NCBI RefSeq assembly: GCF_011393025.1
Contig: NZ_JAAOEO010000012.1
Span: forward strand, 62,001 to 126,000
DNA length: 64,000 nt
Origin: Neobacillus terrae
GTDB taxonomy: Bacteria > Bacillota > Bacilli > Bacillales > Cytobacillaceae
Direction of reading: 5' to 3'
Shown piece by piece: positions 11,090 to 20,482 of this stretch (its first letter is position 1; each line of letters begins with the position of its first letter). Both the position numbers and the translations under genes were made by a program. The notes below the pieces were generated by a model. That model was given only the letters and a program-made list of their open reading frames with translations. It was not told the origin of the DNA and did not search any database.

Positions 11090-12015
11090 TCGATTGTACC
11101 TCCTTTTGTCCATTTAAATTGAATGACCGTAAAGATGACAATGACCACAAACAGAACAACTGACATGGCACTTGCGTAACCCAATTCTCCCTTTTTGAAA
11201 CCAAATTCATAAATATACTGAACAAGGAAGGTGGTTTCTTTTGCAGGCCCTCCCCCAGTCAAAGCCAAGACGAGCGGATACTGCTTAAAGGATTCAATCA
11301 GTAATAAAATTAACACTAAGAAACTAGTTGGTTTTAATAATGGTAAGGTAATGCTCCAAAACATTTTAAACTTTGAAGCGCCATCCATTTGGGCTGCTTC
11401 ATAATAGGAGGTAGGGATACTTTGTAACCCAGCCATAAAGATGACCATAAAGAAGCCGATTCTTGCCCAAATCGTTCCTACAACAACCGTAATGTTGGCA
11501 AACACCGGGTCAGATAACCACTTGATTGGTGTGAAGCCCAATGATTCGATCAAATAATTCAAGACACCGAAGCTATCGCCAAAGATCCATTTCCATGCCA
11601 CACCAACAATAATCGCTGAAATCATCGTTGGCCAATAAAATATGGCACGAAAGAAGCCTTTTGCTTTAATTTCCTTGATCAACAAAATGGCAATTCCAAG
11701 GGAACAGATAAAAATGAGAGGCACTACTGCAAAGGCATATTTAAATGTATTGGCAAATATATTCCAATATTCAGAGCTATGAAACACTTCTTTGTAGTTT
11801 TCAATTCCAACGAAATTCATTTCAGATAATCCATCGTAGTCTGTGAAAGAATAATAGAGTCCTACAAAGGCAGGAACGACAATGAAAGTAAAAAAGATGA
11901 CGAAATTTGGAAGTACAAATAAATAGGGAACCATTTGTCGCTTTCGTTTATCTGTTTGAAAGGATAATTGTTTAGCCGTTTTCATTTTTGATTGCTGTTT
12001 GATTACTCGTTCCAC
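11086..12015 (-). CDS. Carbohydrate ABC transporter permease (MalF/YesP type)
   Basis: Membrane permease of about 309 residues with six predicted spans and an EAA loop, SYYEAAQMDGASKFKMFW. The longest frame starts with GTG at 12060, inside a hairpin; GTG at 12015 has a GGGCAGGTGA site about 6 nt away and is preferred. It partners the downstream permease and the upstream solute-binding protein. The 3' end overlaps the next permease start, so translation is coupled. Confidence 0.9.
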   Translation of the reverse strand: MERVIKQQSKMKTAKQLSFQTDKRKRQMVPYLFVLPNFVIFFTFIVVPAFVGLYYSFTDYDGLSEMNFVGIENYKEVFHSSEYWNIFANTFKYAFAVVPLIFICSLGIAILLIKEIKAKGFFRAIFYWPTMISAIIVGVAWKWIFGDSFGVLNYLIESLGFTPIKWLSDPVFANITVVVGTIWARIGFFMVIFMAGLQSIPTSYYEAAQMDGASKFKMFWSITLPLLKPTSFLVLILLLIESFKQYPLVLALTGGGPAKETTFLVQYIYEFGFKKGELGYASAMSVVLFVVIVIFTVIQFKWTKGGTID

Positions 12016-12052
12016 CGTATTCACCTGCCCAAAATTATTTATATTAATAGTA

Positions 12053-12080
12053 GTGACCACCCCAAAATTGGGGCAGTCAC
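12053..12080 (-). terminator. Stem-loop after the solute-binding protein gene
   Basis: Arms GTGAC and GTCAC enclose CCCCAA/TTGGGG in the gap between the solute-binding protein and the first permease. There is no long T run, so it is more likely a stabilising or partly terminating hairpin that keeps binding protein more abundant than permeases, as is common in importer operons. Confidence 0.55.
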
Positions 12081-12090
12081 CAATGAAAAG

Positions 12091-13377
12091 TTATTTAGAA
12101 TCTGCAATAGCTGCCTTTAGTTTCTCCGCAACTTTGTCCATTGCTTCTTTGGAAGATTCCCCTCCACTAAGAACTTCTACTACTGCGTCTCTTATATCAG
12201 TAGTAACCTTGGAGATGACCACTTGATTACCCCAGTCAGTCGCTGCAACCTCTGGTGTATTTTCTAATTCATTGGAGAATACTTTAAACATTTCTTTTCC
12301 AAATGAATAATTTAATTCATTATTATCTTTTCTTGCACTTAGGAATAGTGAATCCTGATTAAATTTCGCATTAACCTCTTTCGTCGCTAAGTATTTAATA
12401 AAATCAGCCGTCTCTTTTTCTACTCCTGTTTTTTGGAAGCCCATTACGTATTTTCCACCAGGTACGGAAGAACGAATTTCTCCTTTTGGAAGATACGTTA
12501 CACCCCACTCAAAGTTGTTAATATCTTTGTAGTTACTTAACATCCAGTTTCCAGCTAAGTGAGCAGCTGCTGTACCAGAACGGAATAAGTTATTAGGATT
12601 TTCTCCACCCAGCCAAACTGATTCAGGAATGATTCCATCTTTATGGAGCTTTTTAAAATAATCTAATGCGACAACACCATTCTTATTATTAATCGCAGGT
12701 GCAGAACCATCTTTTGTAAAAATACTTCCGCCAAATTCATAAAGTAAAGTGGAATATCTATGTGGAGTGAAATCAACTAATAATCCGTATTTCGCTCCGC
12801 CTTTTTCCTTTACTTGCTTAATCGCGTTTTCAAATTCATCCCATGTCCAAACATCATCTGGTGATTGTGGAACATCTACTCCTGCTTTTTTAAACAAGGT
12901 TTTGTTATAAATGATACCGTTCGCAGTAACATCCATTGGTGTAGCAATGATTTTATCCTTCTTTACATAGTAAGGTTTAATCGAAGGAAGAAATTGAGAT
13001 GTAAATTTATCGACTCCCCCTACATATGGAGCAAGATCCAACGCTTGATTGGCAAAATCTCCAGTATCAGTGACACGTGCTAACGCAGGTGGTTTTCCCC
13101 CAGCAATCATGGTCTTTAATTTTGTCGTGTAATCTTGATAGGCCACTTCAATTAACTTAACTTCTACGTTTTTATTTGATGCTTGATAATCTTTAATGAT
13201 GTCTCTCATGACATCGCCTTCTACCCCATCAGTAAACCAGAGAAAGTCCAATGTAACTTTTTTACCGTCTGATTTGCCGGTACCACTTGATTTCGAGCTA
13301 TCAGAACAGGCTACAACACCAATTAATAAAACAGCCGCAAGCAATGACATCGTAAGCATTCTCAGCATTTTTTTCAT
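12091..13377 (-). CDS. Extracellular solute-binding lipoprotein of the sugar ABC importer
   Basis: Lipid-anchored binding protein of 428 residues (family 1 solute-binding proteins). The signal peptide starts MKKMLRML and ends in a lipobox VVAC with Cys24 as the lipidated residue, followed by a Ser/Lys/Gly linker. The ATG at 13377 is chosen because it stands 9 nt after GGAG, whereas the upstream ATG abuts it. It captures the oligosaccharide outside and delivers it to the two permeases encoded next. Ligand identity is not visible; the operon suggests an unsaturated-uronate oligosaccharide. Confidence 0.92.
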   Translation of the reverse strand: MKKMLRMLTMSLLAAVLLIGVVACSDSSKSSGTGKSDGKKVTLDFLWFTDGVEGDVMRDIIKDYQASNKNVEVKLIEVAYQDYTTKLKTMIAGGKPPALARVTDTGDFANQALDLAPYVGGVDKFTSQFLPSIKPYYVKKDKIIATPMDVTANGIIYNKTLFKKAGVDVPQSPDDVWTWDEFENAIKQVKEKGGAKYGLLVDFTPHRYSTLLYEFGGSIFTKDGSAPAINNKNGVVALDYFKKLHKDGIIPESVWLGGENPNNLFRSGTAAAHLAGNWMLSNYKDINNFEWGVTYLPKGEIRSSVPGGKYVMGFQKTGVEKETADFIKYLATKEVNAKFNQDSLFLSARKDNNELNYSFGKEMFKVFSNELENTPEVAATDWGNQVVISKVTTDIRDAVVEVLSGGESSKEAMDKVAEKLKAAIADSK

Positions 13378-13404
13378 AAAAAACATCTCCTCTTTTTGGA
13401 ATAT

Positions 13405-14493
13405 TTAATTTCTTACCGTCTCACTATTTACAAACTCTATTGATTCGACCAACAATAGGATGGCTAAGGCTTGCCCATAGGTCATCGGACTGATCGGGAT
13501 GTTTTTATAAAAATCGGCATCCAGCCCAACTGGCGTCCCATATGATACTTTTTGAACCACGCCCTGTTCATCGATTACATCCATCACTGCTTCTAAAGCC
13601 TTTAACCCAATTGATAAATACTCCTTATCAAGGTACCCTTTTCTAACACCTTTGATGATTCCATAACCAAAAGCGGCAGTGGCAGAGGTTTCTTCATAGG
13701 AACTTGGATCGTCTAAAACGGTATGCCATAAACCACTATCAGCTTGTAGTTTTGACAATGCCTTCACTTGACTGTGCCATGTAGCTAATAAATAATCTTT
13801 CATACTTTTCTCTAATTCTACTATTTCAAAAAACTCTAACAACCCGCATGTATACCAGCCATTGCCTCTTCCCCAGCGGACAGCACCATAGTTGTGATTC
13901 TCGTTAAAATCCCAACCGTGATAAAATAACCCTGTTTCTTTGTCATATAAATATTTAATATGAATAAGGAACTGGTTTTTCGCTTCCTCAATATAATCTG
14001 GCCGATTAAAATAAGTACCTGCTTTAGCCAAAAATAGGACGGTCATAAATAAGGTATCGATTAAAATCTGACCATCATTTGGGTCACCGGTAATCATATG
14101 CTGCAAGGCTCCGTCACCGGTACGAATCATCTCTTCCATGATCCAAGTACTCCATTCATCACATACAGCAATGTACTTGGAATCATTGGTTTCCTCAGCT
14201 AGATGGATGAGTGTAAGCAGCGGTGCCATCGTATTGACATTTTTTTCAGGAAGGCCATCGGCAATTCTTTGATCAAACCAATTTAGCAAAAACTGAAGGG
14301 TCTCTTGGTCATTTGTTAATTTAAAGTATTTATATAGGCCATAAATCCCTACACCTTGCGGCCATTCCCACAAATTAATATCTATCAAACCAATCGGAAA
14401 TTCTTCGACAAACCCATCATCATTTTTCAATGATTTCAGCGCATTCTTAACAAGATGAACTTTTGATTCGATTAATTTTGAATGAACGACCAT
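13405..14493 (-). CDS. GH105 unsaturated uronyl hydrolase (YteR/YesR-like)
   Basis: Cytoplasmic hydrolase of 362 residues that removes the unsaturated uronic acid from the non-reducing end of oligosaccharides made by polysaccharide lyases. The alpha6/alpha6-barrel signatures WPQGVGIYGLYKYF, LIDTLFMTVLFLAKAG (with the likely catalytic Asp) and WGRGNGWYTCGLLEF are those of GH105. No signal peptide. It overlaps the end of the 833-residue gene by 22 bp and precedes the importer genes. Substrates known for the family include rhamnogalacturonan and ulvan fragments; which applies here is unknown. Confidence 0.9.
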   Translation of the reverse strand: MVVHSKLIESKVHLVKNALKSLKNDDGFVEEFPIGLIDINLWEWPQGVGIYGLYKYFKLTNDQETLQFLLNWFDQRIADGLPEKNVNTMAPLLTLIHLAEETNDSKYIAVCDEWSTWIMEEMIRTGDGALQHMITGDPNDGQILIDTLFMTVLFLAKAGTYFNRPDYIEEAKNQFLIHIKYLYDKETGLFYHGWDFNENHNYGAVRWGRGNGWYTCGLLEFFEIVELEKSMKDYLLATWHSQVKALSKLQADSGLWHTVLDDPSSYEETSATAAFGYGIIKGVRKGYLDKEYLSIGLKALEAVMDVIDEQGVVQKVSYGTPVGLDADFYKNIPISPMTYGQALAILLLVESIEFVNSETVRN

Positions 14494-16973
14494 TTTTCTA
14501 GAACTCCTTCTGTTTGTTGATCCGAATTTAATTGAATTTTACTATTTACCGTAAATGGTCCATGCCATGAGCTTTGAATTTCACCATGAATAGGATCTTG
14601 AAAACTGAATTCTTCCATTTCTGCATTCTTCATACTATTTTTAAATTGTGAGAAGGAAGCAAACTGTTGAACATGGCTATTTCGTAAGATCCACGTATTT
14701 TCTCTTCCTATCGATATCAGTTCCCGATTTTTGTTCTGACCCTCATTTTGTAAGCTCAATCCATTTTTTGCATAGAGCGCAATATAGGCATCTCCTATTT
14801 TTCCAAAGCACCAATTTTCGACGATTTCCACTTGTTCGAAAGCAGTAATTGGAAAATAAGCATGAGTATAATCAATTTCATTTTCCGGCTCAATCTTATA
14901 GTGGATTATAGCGATATCTTGATATTGGTCGACCTTTGGCAATTGACCATTTCCAGCCCAAAAACTTGGTCGTCCTGTACCTAGTTCCGTTTCCTCTCCA
15001 GGATGATTAATCCAGACAATCGCTTCTGGGCTAAGCGTAGAATGGATGACGTGCTCCGAGTAACCGCTTCCACTAGGTCGATACTCGACGGCACTTGATA
15101 GTAATCCATAGCTGTTTTTGTAAGTATAAAGATCGACAAAGCCCGTTGTTCCCTGATGATGTTTAAACACAACATTCTCTTCTGGGGTTAAATTAATCAA
15201 TGACCTGTAATCAGGTGGTTCATATTCTGACACAGATAATGCTGCTGCGGCAAAGGTTGAGTTATTTAAAGTTCCTTTACCATAGGCGATCCAAAGTAAA
15301 GAAGTAGTCGCATTATTATAATTTCCCTTTAATTCTTTCTCGTAAATACGTCCGTGTGAACAGGATAAATAGCCATCATGACAATTTATGGCCATTAAGC
15401 GGAAGGTTGTATCCAATGCTTGCTTGGCTGCATTTTTCAATTCCAGGTCATTGACCAAATCATATACCTGCAAGAATCCCATCACGTTAATCGGAATATA
15501 AGCACTTGAATTCCACTCTGCCAAGCCTTCATCATTAAATTTTTCAAACCAATTTTTCAGCCTGACTTTTGCCCTTTCAACATGGACAGAACCAAGGATG
15601 TTCGCGTTAGGGAATATTTCGTCCGGGAATAATTGTCCCGCTAAATATTCACAAGTGTGGAATAGCAAGGCGTGATTCTCACTAAAGAACCACATGACAT
15701 CATCCCCAGGTTCATCAAACCAATAGCGATAATTGAGAATGGCCTGCTTACATTCCTCCCACAAGCTTTCTTCAAATAATCTAGTATCATGAAAATCTGC
15801 CCAAAAACGGAACAGTTGGTTAAAATAAAAGTCACTGCAATCAAACCTGGCATTAATCACTTGCAGTGTATCTCTAACAATCGATTCAACTAACTTTAAG
15901 TCATCGCCTGCTTTAGCTAAAATGTAAGCTCGATGGATATCCTTTTTTCCATATTTGGCAATAAAGGACGAAGCCTGTTGCTTTCTTATATGAAGATAAT
16001 CTGATACATCTTGTGGTACTAGGTTTTCTGGATAGAGTTGAAGAAACATATTTTTTTGAAGCACAACCGATTGGTATCGGATGTTGATAGATAATAGCAC
16101 ATTGCCCATTCCAAGTTCTTTCACTTCTCCAAGTGCTACTTTTTCGCAGTTTGGCGGAACAATCCTGTTCAGCTCTTTCTTTTCGCCCCACCACTCTGTT
16201 TTAAACTCACATTCCAATTGGACTTGCCCCGCTAGTGGGTTTTCAAAATAAAGGCTAACTTCACCAGATGTGAGGACATCGCTAGGAAAGTAGGCAATTT
16301 TTAATGCTTCTTCTAACAAATGAATGTCGTCGGAATTCGTATCACCTATTGGGAGCACCATTTCTAAATCTTCAATCCCGAGATAATCCATCCTAAAGTA
16401 AAACAGTGTATCCCTCTCTGCCAGATCCTCGAAAAGAACTAAAAATTCATTATCGCCTTCACGAAGCATAACTTCGAAATGAATATTCTTTTCTTCATTT
16501 CTTGTATAAGGGGAAAATTGTAATACTTTTTCACCATTTACCCAAAGGTTCACACTTCCGCATGTAAAAAGTTTAAAAGAGGCTTTTTGGGCTTTATTTG
16601 AACGAATGTTGGTTATGGCCCATGATTGTAGATGGGTGGGTTGCTGCCAAAATCCTGACTGTTCAATTTTTTTGTTCTTCCATGGAAAATAGAGCTGCCA
16701 TGTCTTTGTTGACGATTGATAGGTTAGCGATTTCCCAGGGGAAACTTCTTCTGATCGTTCAATTTTTTCCTTAATAACCTTCAATTCAGAATCGATGAAT
16801 TCTTTTCGGTTGGGATTTTCAAATACAGCAAATCCCTCAGTAAGCCAGCGATTCAAATCCCCTGTAAAATCCATGGTAATCTTTTTAAAAGATTTTTCCT
16901 CTTCAAAAGTCCCTGCAACCAACCAACGATTAATAGGCTTATGATGATTTAATGGGTATATAATCTGATTCAT
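14472..16973 (-). CDS. Unrecognised 833-residue protein, probable cytoplasmic polysaccharide-degrading enzyme
   Basis: I do not recognise this protein with confidence. It has no signal peptide. Residues ~80-220 look like a beta-sandwich sugar-binding module (VNLWVNGEKVLQF). Residues ~320-620 are helix-rich and resemble an alpha/alpha toroid, with WFFSENHALLFHTCEYLAG and LAEWNSSAYIPINVMG as striking conserved-looking stretches. The C-terminal ~200 residues are beta-rich. This plan is seen in heparinase-like lyases and in some glucuronidases (GH154 is one possibility), but no assignment is secure. It is the first gene after the cre site and overlaps GH105, so it should act on the same oligosaccharide. 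ATG follows GAGAGGGG. Confidence 0.75.
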   Translation of the reverse strand: MNQIIYPLNHHKPINRWLVAGTFEEEKSFKKITMDFTGDLNRWLTEGFAVFENPNRKEFIDSELKVIKEKIERSEEVSPGKSLTYQSSTKTWQLYFPWKNKKIEQSGFWQQPTHLQSWAITNIRSNKAQKASFKLFTCGSVNLWVNGEKVLQFSPYTRNEEKNIHFEVMLREGDNEFLVLFEDLAERDTLFYFRMDYLGIEDLEMVLPIGDTNSDDIHLLEEALKIAYFPSDVLTSGEVSLYFENPLAGQVQLECEFKTEWWGEKKELNRIVPPNCEKVALGEVKELGMGNVLLSINIRYQSVVLQKNMFLQLYPENLVPQDVSDYLHIRKQQASSFIAKYGKKDIHRAYILAKAGDDLKLVESIVRDTLQVINARFDCSDFYFNQLFRFWADFHDTRLFEESLWEECKQAILNYRYWFDEPGDDVMWFFSENHALLFHTCEYLAGQLFPDEIFPNANILGSVHVERAKVRLKNWFEKFNDEGLAEWNSSAYIPINVMGFLQVYDLVNDLELKNAAKQALDTTFRLMAINCHDGYLSCSHGRIYEKELKGNYNNATTSLLWIAYGKGTLNNSTFAAAALSVSEYEPPDYRSLINLTPEENVVFKHHQGTTGFVDLYTYKNSYGLLSSAVEYRPSGSGYSEHVIHSTLSPEAIVWINHPGEETELGTGRPSFWAGNGQLPKVDQYQDIAIIHYKIEPENEIDYTHAYFPITAFEQVEIVENWCFGKIGDAYIALYAKNGLSLQNEGQNKNRELISIGRENTWILRNSHVQQFASFSQFKNSMKNAEMEEFSFQDPIHGEIQSSWHGPFTVNSKIQLNSDQQTEGVLEKWSFIQN

Positions 16974-16990
16974 ATATTCCCCTCTCCCTA

Positions 16991-17008
16991 TTTGATAACG
17001 CTTGCATT
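16991..17008 (-). promoter_or_regulatory. CcpA cre site upstream of the uronate operon
   Basis: Minus-strand AATGCAAGCGTTATCAAA fits the full cre consensus WWTGNAARCGNWWNCAWW. It is 18-35 bp upstream of the 833-residue gene, between any promoter and the ribosome site, so CcpA bound here would block transcription when glucose is present. Confidence 0.85.
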
Positions 17009-17091
17009 ATTCTTAATTTTTATTTTATTTGATAACCCAAGAAGAGAGAGGTTGAAATATTTGTATTAGTTGTTGAAAATTTTGATATTTA

Positions 17092-17133
17092 CTTTTTCGA
17101 CCGAAAAAAGAAAAAACCCGATGGAATTCCATC
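17092..17133 (-). terminator. Terminator after the response regulator gene
   Basis: The minus-strand palindrome GATGGAATTCCATC (17120-17133) is followed by GGGTTTTTTC. A second small inverted repeat, CTTTTTTCG / CGAAAAAG, follows directly at 17092-17110. It ends the regulatory genes and separates them from the catabolic genes. Confidence 0.6.
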
Positions 17134-17155
17134 TAGGCTAATGTGTGTCAATGAA

Positions 17156-18718
17156 TCATGGGAGTTTCTTATAGTCTGAAGGTGTGGTTCTCATAATTTT
17201 TTTAAAGACTTGACCAAAATATCTCGCATCTAAAAACCCCACTCTTTTGGCAACCTCATTGGTTTTTAAATCAGTTGTCGCTAATAGCCTTTGGGCAATC
17301 AGCATCCTTTTTTCTGTAATAAAATTACTTAGATTTTCACCTGTCTCCTTTTTAAAGGAGCGACTTAAATAGCTAACACTGACATCAAGCTGGTCAGCAA
17401 TAAACTGGGTGCTTAAATCTGGATTGGCATATTCCTTTTCAACCATTCTTTTTGCCAGCTCTACGACGCCTACATTATTTTGATTCATCATTCCATAAAG
17501 ATGATTTTTTATCGACACACACGTTTGTTTCATGAAATCTTTGAGCTCATCGAAGGTTTTACACTGTTCAAGTTGCTCATAGCCAACAACCATTTTAAAT
17601 TTCCGATCCCATTTCGCCACTACCAACCCAAGTTTGATTAATAACTCTAAGCAATGGTTTAATACTAACCGTTTATCATACGAATACTTAATCTCCTTGA
17701 AGATGGTCTCTAATTCATGAAGAATTTCCTCCTGTTTCCATTCTTCAAACATTTCGATAAACCTGGCTGATTTTGTTGAGAAATCGTAAATCGTCATTCC
17801 CTCGTTGATCTCATCATAAAAATGTACTTTTCCACTGCCGATAAAAAAGCTCTTCGTTAACGCCTTTAAAGATTGTAAATAAGAGGTATGGATGGAATGG
17901 ATAGAAGTATAAATGCCGCCAATCCCGATCAACGCTTTTATTCTATTACCCTGTATAGAATAGTTAAAAATACTATCAGACAGATCTTTTAAATGAGTTT
18001 TGATTTCTTTATTATTGTTGCGAAATGGAAAAGCAGGAAAGACAAGGAGCTGCTGATTATGATTCACAAACCGTACTGTAAGGTTTTTGCTTATACATAA
18101 CTCCTCAATTGAGGTTCGTAGAGCTTCAAGGGCCTGTTTACTCTGTGAATCACCATAAACTTCGATGGTAATAACGGCACCTTTTCCAATCGTAATATTA
18201 AAGTGATCAATTCGTTGGCTTATGTTTTGAGTATTCACGATCCCTTTAACGGAGACATCGTGTAATAATGATTGCTCGATGATGGGAATGCTCTCCTGAA
18301 AGGCAGACTCCAAATATTCGTATTTTTTCTCTTGATTTCTTTTTTGCTCAAGAGCCTTTACAGCCTTTTTGATAACAATCATGACCTCATCAATCACCGT
18401 TGGTTTAAGTAAATAATCAAATACACCGTATTTTAGTGCCTCTTTAGCAAACGTAAATTCATCGTACCCTGATAAAAGTATGATAATCATATCTTTATAG
18501 TTTTGATGAACATAATCAGCCAATTCTAATCCTGTTTGACCAGGCATAACTATATCCGACACTACGATATCTGGTTTAAGCAAATCTATTTGTTCTTTTC
18601 CCTCGTATCCATTCGAAGCAATTCCACATATCATGCAGCCTAAACTAGCCCAATCGATTTTTTCAGATAAACCCATACTGATAAATGGTTCATCGTCAAT
18701 AATAAGCACTCTATACAT
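17156..18718 (-). CDS. yesN-like: YesN-type response regulator, AraC-family DNA-binding
   Basis: Response regulator of 520 residues. An N-terminal receiver domain carries the acidic pair Asp8-Asp9, the phospho-acceptor Asp55 in VVSDIVMPG and the lysine in YLLKPT. A long middle region links it to a C-terminal AraC/XylS double helix-turn-helix (SYLSRSFKKETGENLSNFI and LDARYFGQVFKK). The gene start overlaps the end of the histidine kinase by eight bases. The pair presumably senses the oligosaccharide outside and activates the operon downstream. Confidence 0.92.
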   Translation of the reverse strand: MYRVLIIDDEPFISMGLSEKIDWASLGCMICGIASNGYEGKEQIDLLKPDIVVSDIVMPGQTGLELADYVHQNYKDMIIILLSGYDEFTFAKEALKYGVFDYLLKPTVIDEVMIVIKKAVKALEQKRNQEKKYEYLESAFQESIPIIEQSLLHDVSVKGIVNTQNISQRIDHFNITIGKGAVITIEVYGDSQSKQALEALRTSIEELCISKNLTVRFVNHNQQLLVFPAFPFRNNNKEIKTHLKDLSDSIFNYSIQGNRIKALIGIGGIYTSIHSIHTSYLQSLKALTKSFFIGSGKVHFYDEINEGMTIYDFSTKSARFIEMFEEWKQEEILHELETIFKEIKYSYDKRLVLNHCLELLIKLGLVVAKWDRKFKMVVGYEQLEQCKTFDELKDFMKQTCVSIKNHLYGMMNQNNVGVVELAKRMVEKEYANPDLSTQFIADQLDVSVSYLSRSFKKETGENLSNFITEKRMLIAQRLLATTDLKTNEVAKRVGFLDARYFGQVFKKIMRTTPSDYKKLP

Positions 18719-20477
18719 TTCTGAATCCCTCCCTTTGAACAGGTAAAATCAGCTCAAATAAGGTGCCAACATTGATATTACTTTCAATCTTTAGCCCATT
18801 TTCTTCCCCAAACAATAACCTGATCCGGTTCTGTACATTTAACACACCATTTCCAGTTCCTTGCTTTTCATCAAGATGAACATAGCTTCCTTCGGAAAGG
18901 GCGCGGATGGTATGTTCATCCATACCTACTCCATTATCGATTATTTGTATGTGTAATTTGTTATCTTTTATATTTCCATTGATAAATAGATACCCGTTGT
19001 CTATCTTCTTTTCAAGACCATGAATCATTGCATTTTCAACGATTGGTTGCAAAATAAGCTTTGGCACCAAACAATCGTTAGCCTTTGGATCTATATTTAT
19101 CGAAAAATGAATTTTGTCTTGAAACCTAATTTTTTGAATCGTCATATAATCTTCAATATAATTCATTTCTTCTTCAAGCCGGATAAACTCTTGATTATTT
19201 TTAATACTCGTTTTTAACAGTCTACTTAAAGAAACCGTCATTTTACTGACTTCATCCGTTTTTCCAAACTGCGCCATCCAATTAATCGCATCTAATGTAT
19301 TATAAAGAAAATGGGGATTAATCTGGGCTCGAAGCGCTCTCAGCTGGGCGTCCTTTTCATTTATATCCTTTTGGTAGATATCTGAAATTAAGGTGTTAAT
19401 TTTATTCATCATTCTATTAAAGCTTTCTCCAACTCTACCAAGCTCATCTACGCGGTCGATTTCTACCTGAGCATTGAAGTTATCTTTTTCAACTTCATCC
19501 ATCACCAAACTTAATTTAGTTAATGGTTTGACAAAATAATTTGTACTTATCCAAATAAAGATAATACCGATTATGATGGCCAGTATTCCAATTAAAAAGA
19601 CAGACTTCCCAATAAGAGCAGGGCCTTCTGAAATCTCATCCAAGCTTACTAAAGAAATAATCTTCCACCCTGTTAAATTAGATTTGTACGTACTCACAAG
19701 CATTTTCCCGTACTTCGGAATCTCAACAAATGAATCTTCATCATTTGAAATATTTTTTGAGTTGGAAAGCCACGATCTGACTCTTTTCAGTTCTTCATCA
19801 TTCGAATTCGATAAAACCACATTATTCCGACGGTCTAGGATGATTAGATGTCTCTCTTCCGTTGGATCAAATTTCTGAATTCGTTCCTGCAAATAGGATT
19901 TATCCATCGACATGGTTAAATAGCCGATTTTTTTCATTTTATAAGAGTTGATATCGAAGATCATCCGATTAGCTGTAATGACAGACTGCTCTGCGCTCCA
20001 AGTCACTTTTCCACTATCATCATACAATTCTGGACGTAATGTTTTAAAAAACGGATAGTCATTGTTATTGACGCTTCTTCTTAAATTCACTCTTAGGCTT
20101 TCCATGTCATAAAGATAGATAAGGTCTACTTCATTGAACATCATCGTTTCATCCGTAACTTTAGAAGATAAGTATCTATTTAAGAGATTCTTTGCCTTAT
20201 CATTTTCATATTTGCTTTGTAAGAGACTTTGTACATCATTATTAAACGATACTCCATCCATAACACGATTAAAGGAATCCACCATATTATCGATACTTTT
20301 ACTAATTTGCGTAACCATAATGGTATTGTATCTGACTGCATCCTTAATCTGGATTTGGATGGCGATCGTATAGGTGACCATCGCTGTTAACCCGATAATG
20401 AAACTAATTCCTAAAGCATGCTGGAACAGCAATTGATTCTTTAAATGACGAAACTTGGGAAAACGTATAAATCTCAT
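18711..20477 (-). CDS. yesM-like: YesM-type sensor histidine kinase
   Basis: Membrane sensor kinase of 588 residues. One membrane segment near residues 18-40 and another near 290-312 bracket an extracellular sensing region. A HAMP linker follows, then the His_kinase box ALRAQINPHFLYNTLDAINW with the phosphorylated His, and an ATPase domain with GVGMDEHT and GTGNGVLNV. Family members respond to sugars outside the cell. It starts 5 bp after the DUF624 gene and overlaps the response regulator gene, so all three form a regulatory operon. Confidence 0.93.
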   Translation of the reverse strand: MRFIRFPKFRHLKNQLLFQHALGISFIIGLTAMVTYTIAIQIQIKDAVRYNTIMVTQISKSIDNMVDSFNRVMDGVSFNNDVQSLLQSKYENDKAKNLLNRYLSSKVTDETMMFNEVDLIYLYDMESLRVNLRRSVNNNDYPFFKTLRPELYDDSGKVTWSAEQSVITANRMIFDINSYKMKKIGYLTMSMDKSYLQERIQKFDPTEERHLIILDRRNNVVLSNSNDEELKRVRSWLSNSKNISNDEDSFVEIPKYGKMLVSTYKSNLTGWKIISLVSLDEISEGPALIGKSVFLIGILAIIIGIIFIWISTNYFVKPLTKLSLVMDEVEKDNFNAQVEIDRVDELGRVGESFNRMMNKINTLISDIYQKDINEKDAQLRALRAQINPHFLYNTLDAINWMAQFGKTDEVSKMTVSLSRLLKTSIKNNQEFIRLEEEMNYIEDYMTIQKIRFQDKIHFSINIDPKANDCLVPKLILQPIVENAMIHGLEKKIDNGYLFINGNIKDNKLHIQIIDNGVGMDEHTIRALSEGSYVHLDEKQGTGNGVLNVQNRIRLLFGEENGLKIESNINVGTLFELILPVQREGFRNV

Positions 20478-20482
20478 TTGCC

